DNA of 5,031 bases, taken from the NCBI GenBank assembly GCA_001940655.1, contig MBAA01000079.1, positions 6,727 through 11,757 of the forward strand. The letters run 5' to 3'. Shown piece by piece: positions 1 through 5,031 of the stretch. The notes under the pieces were generated by a model. That model did not search any database. It saw only the letters and a list, made by a program, of their open reading frames with translations, and was not told the origin of the DNA. The position numbers and the translations under genes were made by a program. The number at the start of each line of letters is the position of its first letter. Position 1 is the first letter of the stretch. The stretch comes from Promethearchaeota archaeon CR_4 (GTDB taxonomy: Archaea; Asgardarchaeota; Lokiarchaeia; Sigyniarchaeales; CR-4).

Positions 1-1044
1 CTCATGAAAGAGGGTAATTTTAGAGAAGTAATGACAGGATACGCCACAACACGGAACATCATCCATATGGACAAACCATTAACATCAATTGCCAGGGTTC
101 TATCTCTAACGGAGGAAGATTTAAGAAATCACTTGGAAACAGCTCGCCGCGTTTTATTTGATACCCGTTCGAAGCGAATACGGCCCCATCGCGACGAAAA
201 AGTACTTACCGATTGGAACGGGTTGATGATCGCTGCTCTCGCTCGAGGAGGATGGGTTCTACAAAACCAGAAATTCACCGAAGCTGCAATGAAGGCTGCG
301 GACTTCCTTTTGGAGAAAATAAAATCACGTGAAGGGCGCTTATTTCACAGGTATAAGGAAGGACAGGTTGATATTGGCGGGTTTTTGGATGATTACGCGT
401 TTCTCGCGTGGGGTTTCATCGAGTTATATCAAACAACATTCGAAACCCGTTACCTCCGAGCGGCAATTGATTTAATCCGCGTTGCACTCGCGCATTTCTG
501 GGACGAGAAGGCAGGTGCGTTCTTTTTCACCGCGGACGATGCGGAAACCTTGATTATGCGAAAAAAAGTAAGTTATGATGGGGCAATCCCTTCAGGGAAC
601 GCAATCATCGCCTTGGTTCTCATTTATATAGCACGAATCTCAAACAACCCGGAGCTCGAAGAGAAGGCTAGTCGCATCGTGCAAGCATTCGGGGAGTCAT
701 TTCAACATCAATCGACCGCCCACACGCAGCTCCTCCAAGCTGTTGATTACCTTGTTGGACCATCTTATGAAATTATCATTGCCGGCAACGTTAGCGAGGA
801 AAACACGCAAATAATGCTACGTGAAGTCCGATCGCGATATTTGCCCAACAAGGTACTGGTGATCCGCCCCACGAACGAAGCTGTTCCTGGAATCGACCAA
901 TTTGCGCCCTTCTACCAGTACCAGCAAAGCATTGGAGGCCACGCAACGGCGTATATCTGCCAGAACCACACGTGTAAGCAACCTGCCACAAGCATCGAAC
1001 AATTACGTGAACAACTTGATCTTTTAAAAAAGGAACCTGATTAA
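1..1044 (+). CDS. YyaL/SSP411-family thioredoxin domain-containing protein, C-terminal part (5' end outside window)
   Basis: This is the C-terminal half of a DUF255/YyaL (spermatogenesis-associated protein 20-like) protein. The family has an N-terminal thioredoxin-like domain and a C-terminal (alpha/alpha)6 barrel related to N-acylglucosamine 2-epimerases, about 650-700 residues in all. Only about 347 codons are visible and the frame is open to the left edge, so the ATG at 4 is probably internal. Counting from that Met, the family signatures are RPHRDEKVLTDWNGLM at about 60-75, GGFLDDYAFLAWGFIELY at about 125-142, DGAIPSGNA at about 192-200, and the Cys-containing tail AYICQNHTCKQP at about 316-327. 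The last is the usual C-terminal 'CxxxxC-P' end of the family, so the 3' end is intact (TAA at 1042-1044). The thioredoxin CxxC-type region lies outside the window. The biochemical role of the family is not settled; a cytoplasmic redox or sugar-epimerase-like activity is only inferred from fold. The gene converges on the next gene with a 21-base gap. Confidence 0.9.
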   Translation, partial: LMKEGNFREVMTGYATTRNIIHMDKPLTSIARVLSLTEEDLRNHLETARRVLFDTRSKRIRPHRDEKVLTDWNGLMIAALARGGWVLQNQKFTEAAMKAADFLLEKIKSREGRLFHRYKEGQVDIGGFLDDYAFLAWGFIELYQTTFETRYLRAAIDLIRVALAHFWDEKAGAFFFTADDAETLIMRKKVSYDGAIPSGNAIIALVLIYIARISNNPELEEKASRIVQAFGESFQHQSTAHTQLLQAVDYLVGPSYEIIIAGNVSEENTQIMLREVRSRYLPNKVLVIRPTNEAVPGIDQFAPFYQYQQSIGGHATAYICQNHTCKQPATSIEQLREQLDLLKKEPD

Positions 1045-1065
1045 TTCCGGCTAGCAGATCAAAAA

Positions 1066-2136
1066 TTAATCGAAATCTGGAAGGAAATTAAAACATTCAT
1101 GTACCAGATTTTCCGCGCCCTCAAATTGGGATGAATCAGCGGGATTCTTTATTGCAGTCTGATATTTCTCCACAAATTTCTTAGTAAATGTTGATAAGGC
1201 GAGGCGAAGCACCCGTGAGGTTTTCATGCACACCAAAATTGACATAACGGAGGAATCCTTCACTCGATTAACTATGATACTTGCCTCATCCAGTGTGATA
1301 TCTCGGAATTCTCCCCGAAGGACGGATTCCCGGAGAATGAGGCGGAGGCCTTGAATCATCCCCGTAAAAAGATATTCATCTATAAGATGTTGCCCTGATT
1401 TCCATGTGTAATTGAACACCGGGATCCCACCGTCCATATGCATGACTGTCAAGCGAAGAGCCCGAAATGGAAGTAAAAAGGCGAGTTGTTCTCGTTTAAT
1501 GAATGCAATAGTGGTACACATTATGCCTAAGGAAGCAACAACCCACTCGATTCCAGGAAGTAATTTGGTAAATCCAGATATCCCAAACGTTATTGCAACA
1601 AATACATTACAACTACCTAGCAAATTGAGGGTCGCGTAGGATTTCAGAGATGTAGGTGCGTTTAACCGAATTCGGACACAATAATAGAACCATATAAGAC
1701 CCATAATGGCTTGGATGCCATAGAAGAAAAAATCCCGCATTTCGTCAGGGTTTGTAAATAAAACATAGAGGGATATCCCAACATAAGACGAAAACAGGGA
1801 AAGTTTGATCGGTTCGACAGTTTCCCGTGAGATCGAGTCTACCAAGTTGATATAGAAAAATCCTGCTAATACAGCGAAGATAGTTTGTAAATAAAACCAT
1901 ATATCAAGGTCTCCGGCGAAATCAGGATCCAACATATCGGGAGTGATATAGATATATATGGTTGCGAAAACGGTCATTGCCATAACTGATGCCCAAGTTA
2001 AGATCATAGGCCCCATATAACGGGTTTTTTTTCGTGCGAATTGAATGCAGAGAATTGCCAGAGATATAATAATTAGTACTGCCCCAATCGTATGATCTAT
2101 CAGTTGAATAAATCGTAATGTCGAATCATCCGCCAT
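1066..2136 (-). CDS. Seven-helix membrane protein with cytoplasmic longin/roadblock-like domain (putative sensor)
   Basis: This 356-residue protein has two parts. Residues 1-215 contain seven hydrophobic segments (about 10-33, 42-64, 78-98, 110-128, 135-154, 167-190, 196-213). Basic loops (ARKKTR at 34-39, VRIR at 154-157) are consistent with a cytoplasmic C terminus. The arrangement recalls 7TM sensory modules found at the N terminus of histidine kinases, but no kinase, HAMP or PAS domain follows. Residues about 225-330 instead give a predicted beta-beta-alpha-beta-beta-alpha pattern: LTVMHMDGGIPVFNYTW (two strands, 'sG-P-f' turn), LIDEYLFTGMIQGLRLILRE (helix), FRDITLDEASIIVN and VMSILVCMKTS (strands), then a final helix. 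This fits longin/roadblock-like domains of archaeal and especially Asgard proteins, which elsewhere bind or regulate small GTPases. The start is supported by the first helix at residue 10 and a weak GAGTGAT motif (2141-2147) 4 bases upstream. A role in signalling through a GTPase is inference; no partner gene is visible. Confidence 0.75.
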   Translation of the reverse strand: MADDSTLRFIQLIDHTIGAVLIIISLAILCIQFARKKTRYMGPMILTWASVMAMTVFATIYIYITPDMLDPDFAGDLDIWFYLQTIFAVLAGFFYINLVDSISRETVEPIKLSLFSSYVGISLYVLFTNPDEMRDFFFYGIQAIMGLIWFYYCVRIRLNAPTSLKSYATLNLLGSCNVFVAITFGISGFTKLLPGIEWVVASLGIMCTTIAFIKREQLAFLLPFRALRLTVMHMDGGIPVFNYTWKSGQHLIDEYLFTGMIQGLRLILRESVLRGEFRDITLDEASIIVNRVKDSSVMSILVCMKTSRVLRLALSTFTKKFVEKYQTAIKNPADSSQFEGAENLVHECFNFLPDFD

Positions 2137-2168
2137 CTATATCACTCATTTGATACGATTGGTATGTC

Positions 2169-2180
2169 TTTTTTATATTT
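2169..2180 (-). promoter_or_regulatory. Candidate TATA box for the 7TM gene
   Basis: Read on the minus strand this is AAATATAAAAAA, in a longer TTAAAAATATAAAAAAG context. It lies 33-44 bases upstream of the ATG at 2136, which would place transcription start about 10-20 bases before the gene. The match to an archaeal TATA element is good, but the whole neighbourhood is AT-rich, so the assignment is moderate. A second AT stretch (minus-strand TTTTTATTAATATG, about 2222-2237) is a weaker alternative. Confidence 0.4.
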
Positions 2181-2388
2181 TTAATTATTATCTATTGTTT
2201 TTTGTTATGAAAGTTCTATTAACTCATATTAATAAAAAGTCTCTCGAATGCGTTTGTTTTTCCCTTGTGTAGGATTGTGTGGTAATTTATTGCTTTTTCC
2301 TGTGTGTGACAAGATTTTCATATTTGCAGGTTGAAAATATTCCCAAAAAAACCGAAAAAAATTCCAGCGATCAACTAAAGTTAACTGA

Positions 2389-2496
2389 AAGATTTTTAGA
2401 TTCATTCCCGAAACGCAAATCTGTCCCCAATGTGGTGCAGAGATGCAATCAAATGCCCTATTCTGCGGTGAATGCGGAAAAAAACTCATAATTTAA
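2389..2496 (+). pseudogene. Zinc-ribbon coding remnant or frameshifted small zinc-ribbon protein
   Basis: In the frame whose codons start at 2407, the sequence reads PETQICPQCGAEM, then QSNALFCGECGKKLII, then TAA at 2494-2496. The two knuckles CPQC and CGEC, each followed by G, and the spacing of about 10 residues between them match the short zinc-ribbon modules (CPxCG...FCxxCGxxL) common in archaeal proteins, usually at a terminus. The frame is closed upstream by TGA at 2386-2388. No ATG, GTG or TTG lies between that stop and the first cysteine. A different frame, open from GTG at 2279, runs alongside it. One missing base in the T5 run at 2393-2397 would join that frame to the ribbon and give a protein of about 73 residues. 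It may therefore be a decayed gene end, a real frameshift or an assembly error; ATT initiation at 2392 or 2404 is possible but unusual. The cysteine pattern itself is convincing. Confidence 0.55.
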
Positions 2497-2520
2497 TTAA
2501 AATTTAAAAAATATTTTTAT
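2497..2520. terminator. A/T-tract region, likely oligo-T termination zone
   Basis: Directly after the zinc-ribbon stop codon the sequence carries A6 (2506-2511) and T5 (2514-2518) around a TA, inside a run of almost pure A/T. On the minus strand it lies about 50-70 bases past the PAP2 stop codon and reads TATTTTTTAAATTTT, the kind of oligo-T tract archaeal RNA polymerase terminates on. On the plus strand T5 could serve the zinc-ribbon frame. There is no strong GC-rich hairpin. Confidence 0.3.
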
Positions 2521-2568
2521 CTAAGTTTTCCAAATCTTTTTGGGTGAATTTATTCGCAACCTTGGTTT

Positions 2569-3306
2569 TTACCGCCATTCAACCTTAGTTTTTCGCTTTT
2601 TGCGCCGGTATACGGTCACATACAAAAATGCGAAGACGCCACCAATAAATATGATCCAAAACCACCACTCACCCACGAAGGTGCCCCACGTGCCCCAATC
2701 ATGCGCCCACGGAAGGATTGCTTCGATTGACACATAGTACGACAAAAAGAACGGCGTTAGCAAGTAACTGAGGGCAAACCCGAGGCAGCCAATAACCCAT
2801 CCGGCGATAATGTCGGTCAAATAGTGAACCCCGAGGAAAGGCCGAGTCAACCCGAGGCAAATCGCCAGGGGGATGCCGATTACCAGCACAACCCACTCAA
2901 ATTTGAAAACCACATAAAGCGCTAACACGTTGGCTACACCGTTATATGCGTGCCACGAGGGGAAGCTTGCCGAAGTATTTGGACCCTCCCAGACTTTCAC
3001 GCCAGGTGTTACGCGGAATGGGCGGGGGCGGCGGACGAAGACTTTAATGAAGTATACAACTGTAACCCCAACTCCGATATTGAGGCCGAGATAGAGCGCT
3101 GCATAAGGGTCGTACCACACAAAAATGAACACCGCTATCACGAGTATCCAAAACCCAAATCGCCCGAGGAAGGAAAAGAATTCCACGAACCGCGTGAATT
3201 TGCTTTCTTCCTTTGCATTCAAGCGAAGTAACCACTTATCGTCCCAAGGTTGTACCCGGCGAAAAAGAGCGGGGACTTTCCACGTTGTTTTCTCGTCCTG
3301 CGTCAT
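2569..3306 (-). CDS. PAP2-superfamily membrane phosphatase
   Basis: This 245-residue integral membrane protein belongs to the type 2 phosphatidic acid phosphatase (PAP2) superfamily. Members hydrolyse phosphate or diphosphate from lipid substrates (phosphatidate, polyprenyl diphosphates) through a phospho-histidine intermediate. All three signature motifs are visible: KVFVRRPRP (K88-x6-R95-P96), PSWH (116-119, the catalytic-base histidine motif, with Trp in place of the usual Gly of PSGH), and TRPFLGVHYLTD (R155-x5-H161-x3-D165, the nucleophile motif with Thr for Ser). Hydrophobic helices lie at about 48-66, 69-88, 122-136, 137-153, 163-184 and 207-231, and the protein ends in a very basic tail (YRRKKRKTK). 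The start at 3306 has no Shine-Dalgarno; a pyrimidine tract precedes it, so a leaderless transcript is likely. The gene lies 65 bases downstream of the ECF S gene on the same strand, so co-transcription is possible. Substrate cannot be read from sequence; in an archaeon, recycling of a polyprenyl diphosphate carrier or lipid dephosphorylation are the obvious options. Confidence 0.88.
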   Translation of the reverse strand: MTQDEKTTWKVPALFRRVQPWDDKWLLRLNAKEESKFTRFVEFFSFLGRFGFWILVIAVFIFVWYDPYAALYLGLNIGVGVTVVYFIKVFVRRPRPFRVTPGVKVWEGPNTSASFPSWHAYNGVANVLALYVVFKFEWVVLVIGIPLAICLGLTRPFLGVHYLTDIIAGWVIGCLGFALSYLLTPFFLSYYVSIEAILPWAHDWGTWGTFVGEWWFWIIFIGGVFAFLYVTVYRRKKRKTKVEWR

Positions 3307-3330
3307 AATCTAGAGAGAGGGAGGGATAAT

Positions 3331-3338
3331 TCTTTAAG
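3331..3338 (-). promoter_or_regulatory. Candidate TATA-like element for the PAP2 gene
   Basis: On the minus strand this reads CTTAAAGA and ends 25 bases before the PAP2 ATG, the distance expected when transcription starts at or next to the start codon. Together with the absence of a Shine-Dalgarno site this suggests a leaderless mRNA. The element is short and only partly matches the archaeal consensus. Confidence 0.3.
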
Positions 3339-3371
3339 CTAGCGAATAATCCAATTGGAACCTGCAGGAAT

Positions 3372-3992
3372 TCAAGATACAGCCAAATTATTCTCTCGCG
3401 AGGGGGGGGTATTGGTTGGGAACAACGTGGTACGGATGAGAGGCGAGCTTGCTAACAATCCCTTGCGGATGGAAGTTATTGCGAGCAATGCGATGGTTGC
3501 TCCCCCACCGATTTGAATCAGGTTAGCGGGAATTTCGTCTAACGCAGCTCCCACACCTCCAAAGAACAACAATTCACCTATAAAGTATATAAGAACCATA
3601 GCAGCACCCCCTATGCCGACTCCGATGAAATCCCGCCATTCTAAACGGCGTAGGCGATTCTTGGGATCTGCAACTAATCCTACGACGAAGCCTTCGAGAC
3701 CTTTCGCCAGCAATGTTAGTGGGGCAAATGGTAAATATCCTAAAATGACGTCTCCCAACATAGAACCAATTCCCCCCACAAAGAGACCTACCCATGGTCC
3801 AAAGAGTAAACCAGCGATCATCACCCCAGCATCGCCAAAGTTGAAATATCCACCTGTCGCGGGGATAGGTATGAAAAGGACTGTTGTAAAGATGGTCGTG
3901 AGGGTCGCGAAGATAGCACAGATTGACACAAAAAGGGGATTCCCCGAAATTTTATAGCCCAGAAGTATGCGAGACTTTCCTTTTTGAGACAT
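3372..3992 (-). CDS. ECF transporter S component (vitamin-type substrate-binding membrane subunit)
   Basis: This 206-residue membrane protein resembles the substrate-capture (S) subunits of energy-coupling factor transporters, which pair with an EcfT membrane subunit and EcfA ATPases to import vitamins or similar micronutrients. The strongest evidence is the block from residue 42 to 105. It runs PIPATGGYFNFGDAGVMIAG, then LLFGPWVGLFVGGIGSMLGD, then PFAPLTLLAKGLEGFVVGLV. This is the pattern of the riboflavin-type/HmpT-like S family ('GYFNxGD ... GPxxGxxxGGxGSxLxDxxxGY ... TxxxKGLEG'). Six helices fit at about 19-42, 54-72, 73-88, 92-108, 123-146 and 155-174, and length is typical. No EcfT or EcfA is in the window, so those subunits would be encoded elsewhere. 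The ligand cannot be assigned. The hydrophilic tail from about residue 176 is poorly conserved in character and its reading frame passes through a C8 run (3402-3409). Upstream are an AT palindrome and a 20-base inverted repeat that may control it. Confidence 0.82.
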   Translation of the reverse strand: MSQKGKSRILLGYKISGNPLFVSICAIFATLTTIFTTVLFIPIPATGGYFNFGDAGVMIAGLLFGPWVGLFVGGIGSMLGDVILGYLPFAPLTLLAKGLEGFVVGLVADPKNRLRRLEWRDFIGVGIGGAAMVLIYFIGELLFFGGVGAALDEIPANLIQIGGGATIALLAITSIRKGLLASSPLIRTTLFPTNTPPSRENNLAVS

Positions 3993-4011
3993 AGTACCAC
4001 AACGTTAGTTC

Positions 4012-4023
4012 GTTAAAATTAAC
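4012..4023 (-). promoter_or_regulatory. Candidate TATA region of the ECF S gene, itself a short palindrome
   Basis: The 12 bases are GTTAA-AA-TTAAC on the plus strand (5-base inverted arms) and read GTTAATTTTAAC on the minus strand. They lie 20-31 bases upstream of the ATG at 3992, the right distance for a TATA element serving a leaderless or very short-leader transcript. The core TTAAAATTAA recurs at 4098-4107, which may only reflect AT-rich composition. Confidence 0.35.
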
Positions 4024-4033
4024 ATACACAAGA

Positions 4034-4053
4034 TTCAACTTGAGTAAGTTGAA
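4034..4053. repeat. Perfect inverted repeat, candidate operator upstream of the ECF S gene
   Basis: The arms are TTCAACTT (4034-4041) and AAGTTGAA (4046-4053), exact reverse complements, with a 4-base centre GAGT. The repeat is 42-61 bases upstream of the ECF S start codon, just beyond the candidate TATA region, and 82 bases past the stop of the PLP-fold/PadR gene. A dimeric winged-helix repressor or activator would fit such a site. A weak hairpin in RNA is the alternative; no T-run follows it closely on either strand, so it is not a typical terminator. Confidence 0.5.
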
Positions 4054-4134
4054 ACTTTACTAGGCCTCTATTTAATTCTTACCCCATCTAACCACATTTA
4101 AAATTAAAGGGACAATTGTAAGGAAACGTTCATT

Positions 4135-5031
4135 TCAGAGATAATCAATTAAGTCCTTCATTTTTTCCAAGGTTTCGAATCCTTTCTTCGTCACAGAATA
4201 CTTTTTCTTCTTTTTTTCAAGGGGTTCGCTGACGGTGAGGCCTCGTTCTTCGAGTTCTATTAGGTGTTGATAAATAGATTGCAATGTATGTGCCTTACCC
4301 AGCGCTGCCCAAATGGCATAACCGTGGAGTGCTTTACCTTCGGCGATAATGTTAAGAATCTCGAATTTCGTGGTGGAGCTTGTTGAAAGTCCCCACACTA
4401 CCTTTTTAGTACCTCGCATTTGGGACGCGAAAACATTCAAAGCATTTACACCGGAACCTGTTAAAATTGCTGCAGTTGCTTCAGGTGTTATTGTTGCATC
4501 AGAAACAAGGATTTTCGCGGCAGAGATTACAGATGCCGATGCAGGTTCAATGAAATGGCCTTCTTGATGGGCAAGGTTTAGTGCATCATCTAGCATCGTG
4601 TTTGCGCTAATTGATATTTCTTTACCGCCTGTTTCAGTTAAGATTTCCGCCACCTTATTTAAAAGCAATGGTCCCTGAATTTCAAGGGACTCGGCGAGGT
4701 GTGTTGCAATGGTTCGCTCAAGAGCTACTGCGTAAAAGACAGGCAGCTCGTTAATCCACCCTGATGCTTGAGCATCTTTCAGACCTCGATAAACAGACAG
4801 GAACAGGGACCCTGACCCCCGTGGGATGATTACTGCTTGGAGGTTTCGTACCTGTAACGCCAATTCCAGTCCAATGGTCTTTTGCCCCTCAATCGTCAGG
4901 AGATTGCTCTCTGGTGTAGGAAAATACCCACCCTCCTGATCCGTCATTTTTTTTGCTTGCTGGATTGCCTCATCCACCGTGTCGCCTGATTGGATCACTT
5001 CAGAGTGATAAATTTTCATCTGCTCAATCTT
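4135..5031 (-). CDS. Threonine-synthase-like PLP fold fused to PadR-type winged helix (N terminus outside window)
   Basis: The frame is open to the right edge (IEQ precedes the Met at 5019), and the first visible residues match the middle of a fold-type II PLP enzyme, so the Met is probably internal and the gene continues outside. Counting from that Met, residues 1-210 follow the C-terminal half of threonine synthase: EVIQSGDTVDEAIQQAKKM (7-25), EGQKTIGLEL (44-53), IIPRGSGSL (64-72, phosphate-loop position), RTIATHLAE (102-110), EGHFIEPASAS (153-163) and ILTGSGVNAL (185-194). Residues about 215-294 are a PadR-like winged helix: KFEILNIIAEGKALHGYAIW, then TLQSIYQHLIELEERGL, a Lys-rich wing (269-273), SVTKKGFETL and a closing helix. 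Several enzyme positions differ from active threonine synthases: GSGS replaces the usual GNGG, TGSGVN replaces TGxGLK, and roughly 20 residues before RTIATHLAE seem to be missing. The PLP lysine region is not visible. A ligand-sensing transcription factor is the inferred role; an active enzyme with a regulatory domain remains possible. Confidence 0.8.
   Translation of the reverse strand, partial: KIEQMKIYHSEVIQSGDTVDEAIQQAKKMTDQEGGYFPTPESNLLTIEGQKTIGLELALQVRNLQAVIIPRGSGSLFLSVYRGLKDAQASGWINELPVFYAVALERTIATHLAESLEIQGPLLLNKVAEILTETGGKEISISANTMLDDALNLAHQEGHFIEPASASVISAAKILVSDATITPEATAAILTGSGVNALNVFASQMRGTKKVVWGLSTSSTTKFEILNIIAEGKALHGYAIWAALGKAHTLQSIYQHLIELEERGLTVSEPLEKKKKKYSVTKKGFETLEKMKDLIDYL

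Larger units (their letters stand above)
2137..2568. other. 432-base AT-rich intergenic region
   Basis: The stretch lies between the start of the 7TM gene and the end of the PAP2 gene. It contains no intact gene that I can support. The left part (2160-2240) is very AT-rich and carries the 7TM promoter. The middle (2279-2496, + strand) contains broken coding sequence ending in a clear zinc-ribbon. The right part (2497-2520) is A/T homopolymer tracts likely used for termination. Open frames of 70-86 codons on both strands here have no family resemblance and look like chance. Confidence 0.6.

Noticed and set aside
1045..1065. Bidirectional terminator between the convergent genes
   Set aside because: The 21-base gap contains no inverted repeat and only short A/T runs, so no terminator can be supported.
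2229..2491. Overlapping open frames of 70 and 86 codons on both strands in the intergenic region
   Set aside because: Neither resembles a protein family and neither has a convincing ribosome site. The plus-strand one overlaps the zinc-ribbon out of frame and matters only as a possible frameshift partner.
3613..3957. 114-codon open frame on the plus strand opposite the ECF S gene
   Set aside because: It is antisense to a well-supported membrane protein gene, and its composition (Pro, Lys and Thr rich) is what the complement of hydrophobic codons gives.
4034..4053. Inverted repeat as an intrinsic terminator of the PadR-fusion gene
   Set aside because: The stem is AT-rich and has no T-run directly after it on the minus strand; position in the ECF promoter region fits an operator better.
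4098..4107. Second copy of TTAAAATTAA seen at 4013-4022, as a paired regulatory repeat
   Set aside because: A 10-base A/T-only word in AT-rich spacer can easily recur by chance; no further similarity extends around the two copies.
3993..4134. Riboswitch upstream of the ECF transporter gene
   Set aside because: Vitamin-importer genes often carry riboswitches in bacteria, but I see no known conserved core and no suitable set of helices in these 142 bases, and the candidate TATA position suggests almost no leader.

Overview
The window looks archaeal and quite possibly from an Asgard-type archaeon. The C-terminal cytoplasmic domain of the 7TM protein (complement of 1066-2136) resembles the longin/roadblock-like modules abundant in Asgard genomes. 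Intergenic DNA is AT-rich. Most starts lack a strong Shine-Dalgarno site, and TATA-like boxes sit at distances that suit leaderless or short-leader transcripts. The lineage is inferred from protein style; there is no rRNA or other marker to fix it.

Layout. At 1-1044 (+) is the C-terminal half of a YyaL/SSP411-type thioredoxin-domain protein, cut by the left edge. It converges, with a 21-base gap, on 1066-2136 (-), a seven-helix membrane protein with a cytoplasmic longin/roadblock-like domain. Then comes a 432-base AT-rich stretch (2137-2568). It holds the promoter of the 7TM gene, a short zinc-ribbon coding remnant on the + strand (2389-2496) with no usable start, and a T-rich likely termination zone. 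Next, all on the minus strand, are a PAP2-family membrane phosphatase (2569-3306), an ECF-transporter S component (3372-3992), and a protein cut by the right edge (4135-5031). That last protein joins the C-terminal half of a threonine-synthase-like PLP fold to a PadR-type winged helix.

Functional picture. No single pathway ties the genes together. Two minus-strand proteins handle lipids or vitamin-like substrates at the membrane (PAP2, ECF S). Two look like sensors: the 7TM-longin protein, and the PLP-fold/PadR fusion, which may be a ligand-responsive transcription factor made from a metabolic enzyme. A perfect 8-bp-arm inverted repeat (4034-4053) lies between the fusion gene and the ECF gene, in the ECF promoter region, and is a natural candidate operator. 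The two fusion architectures are the most interesting content.
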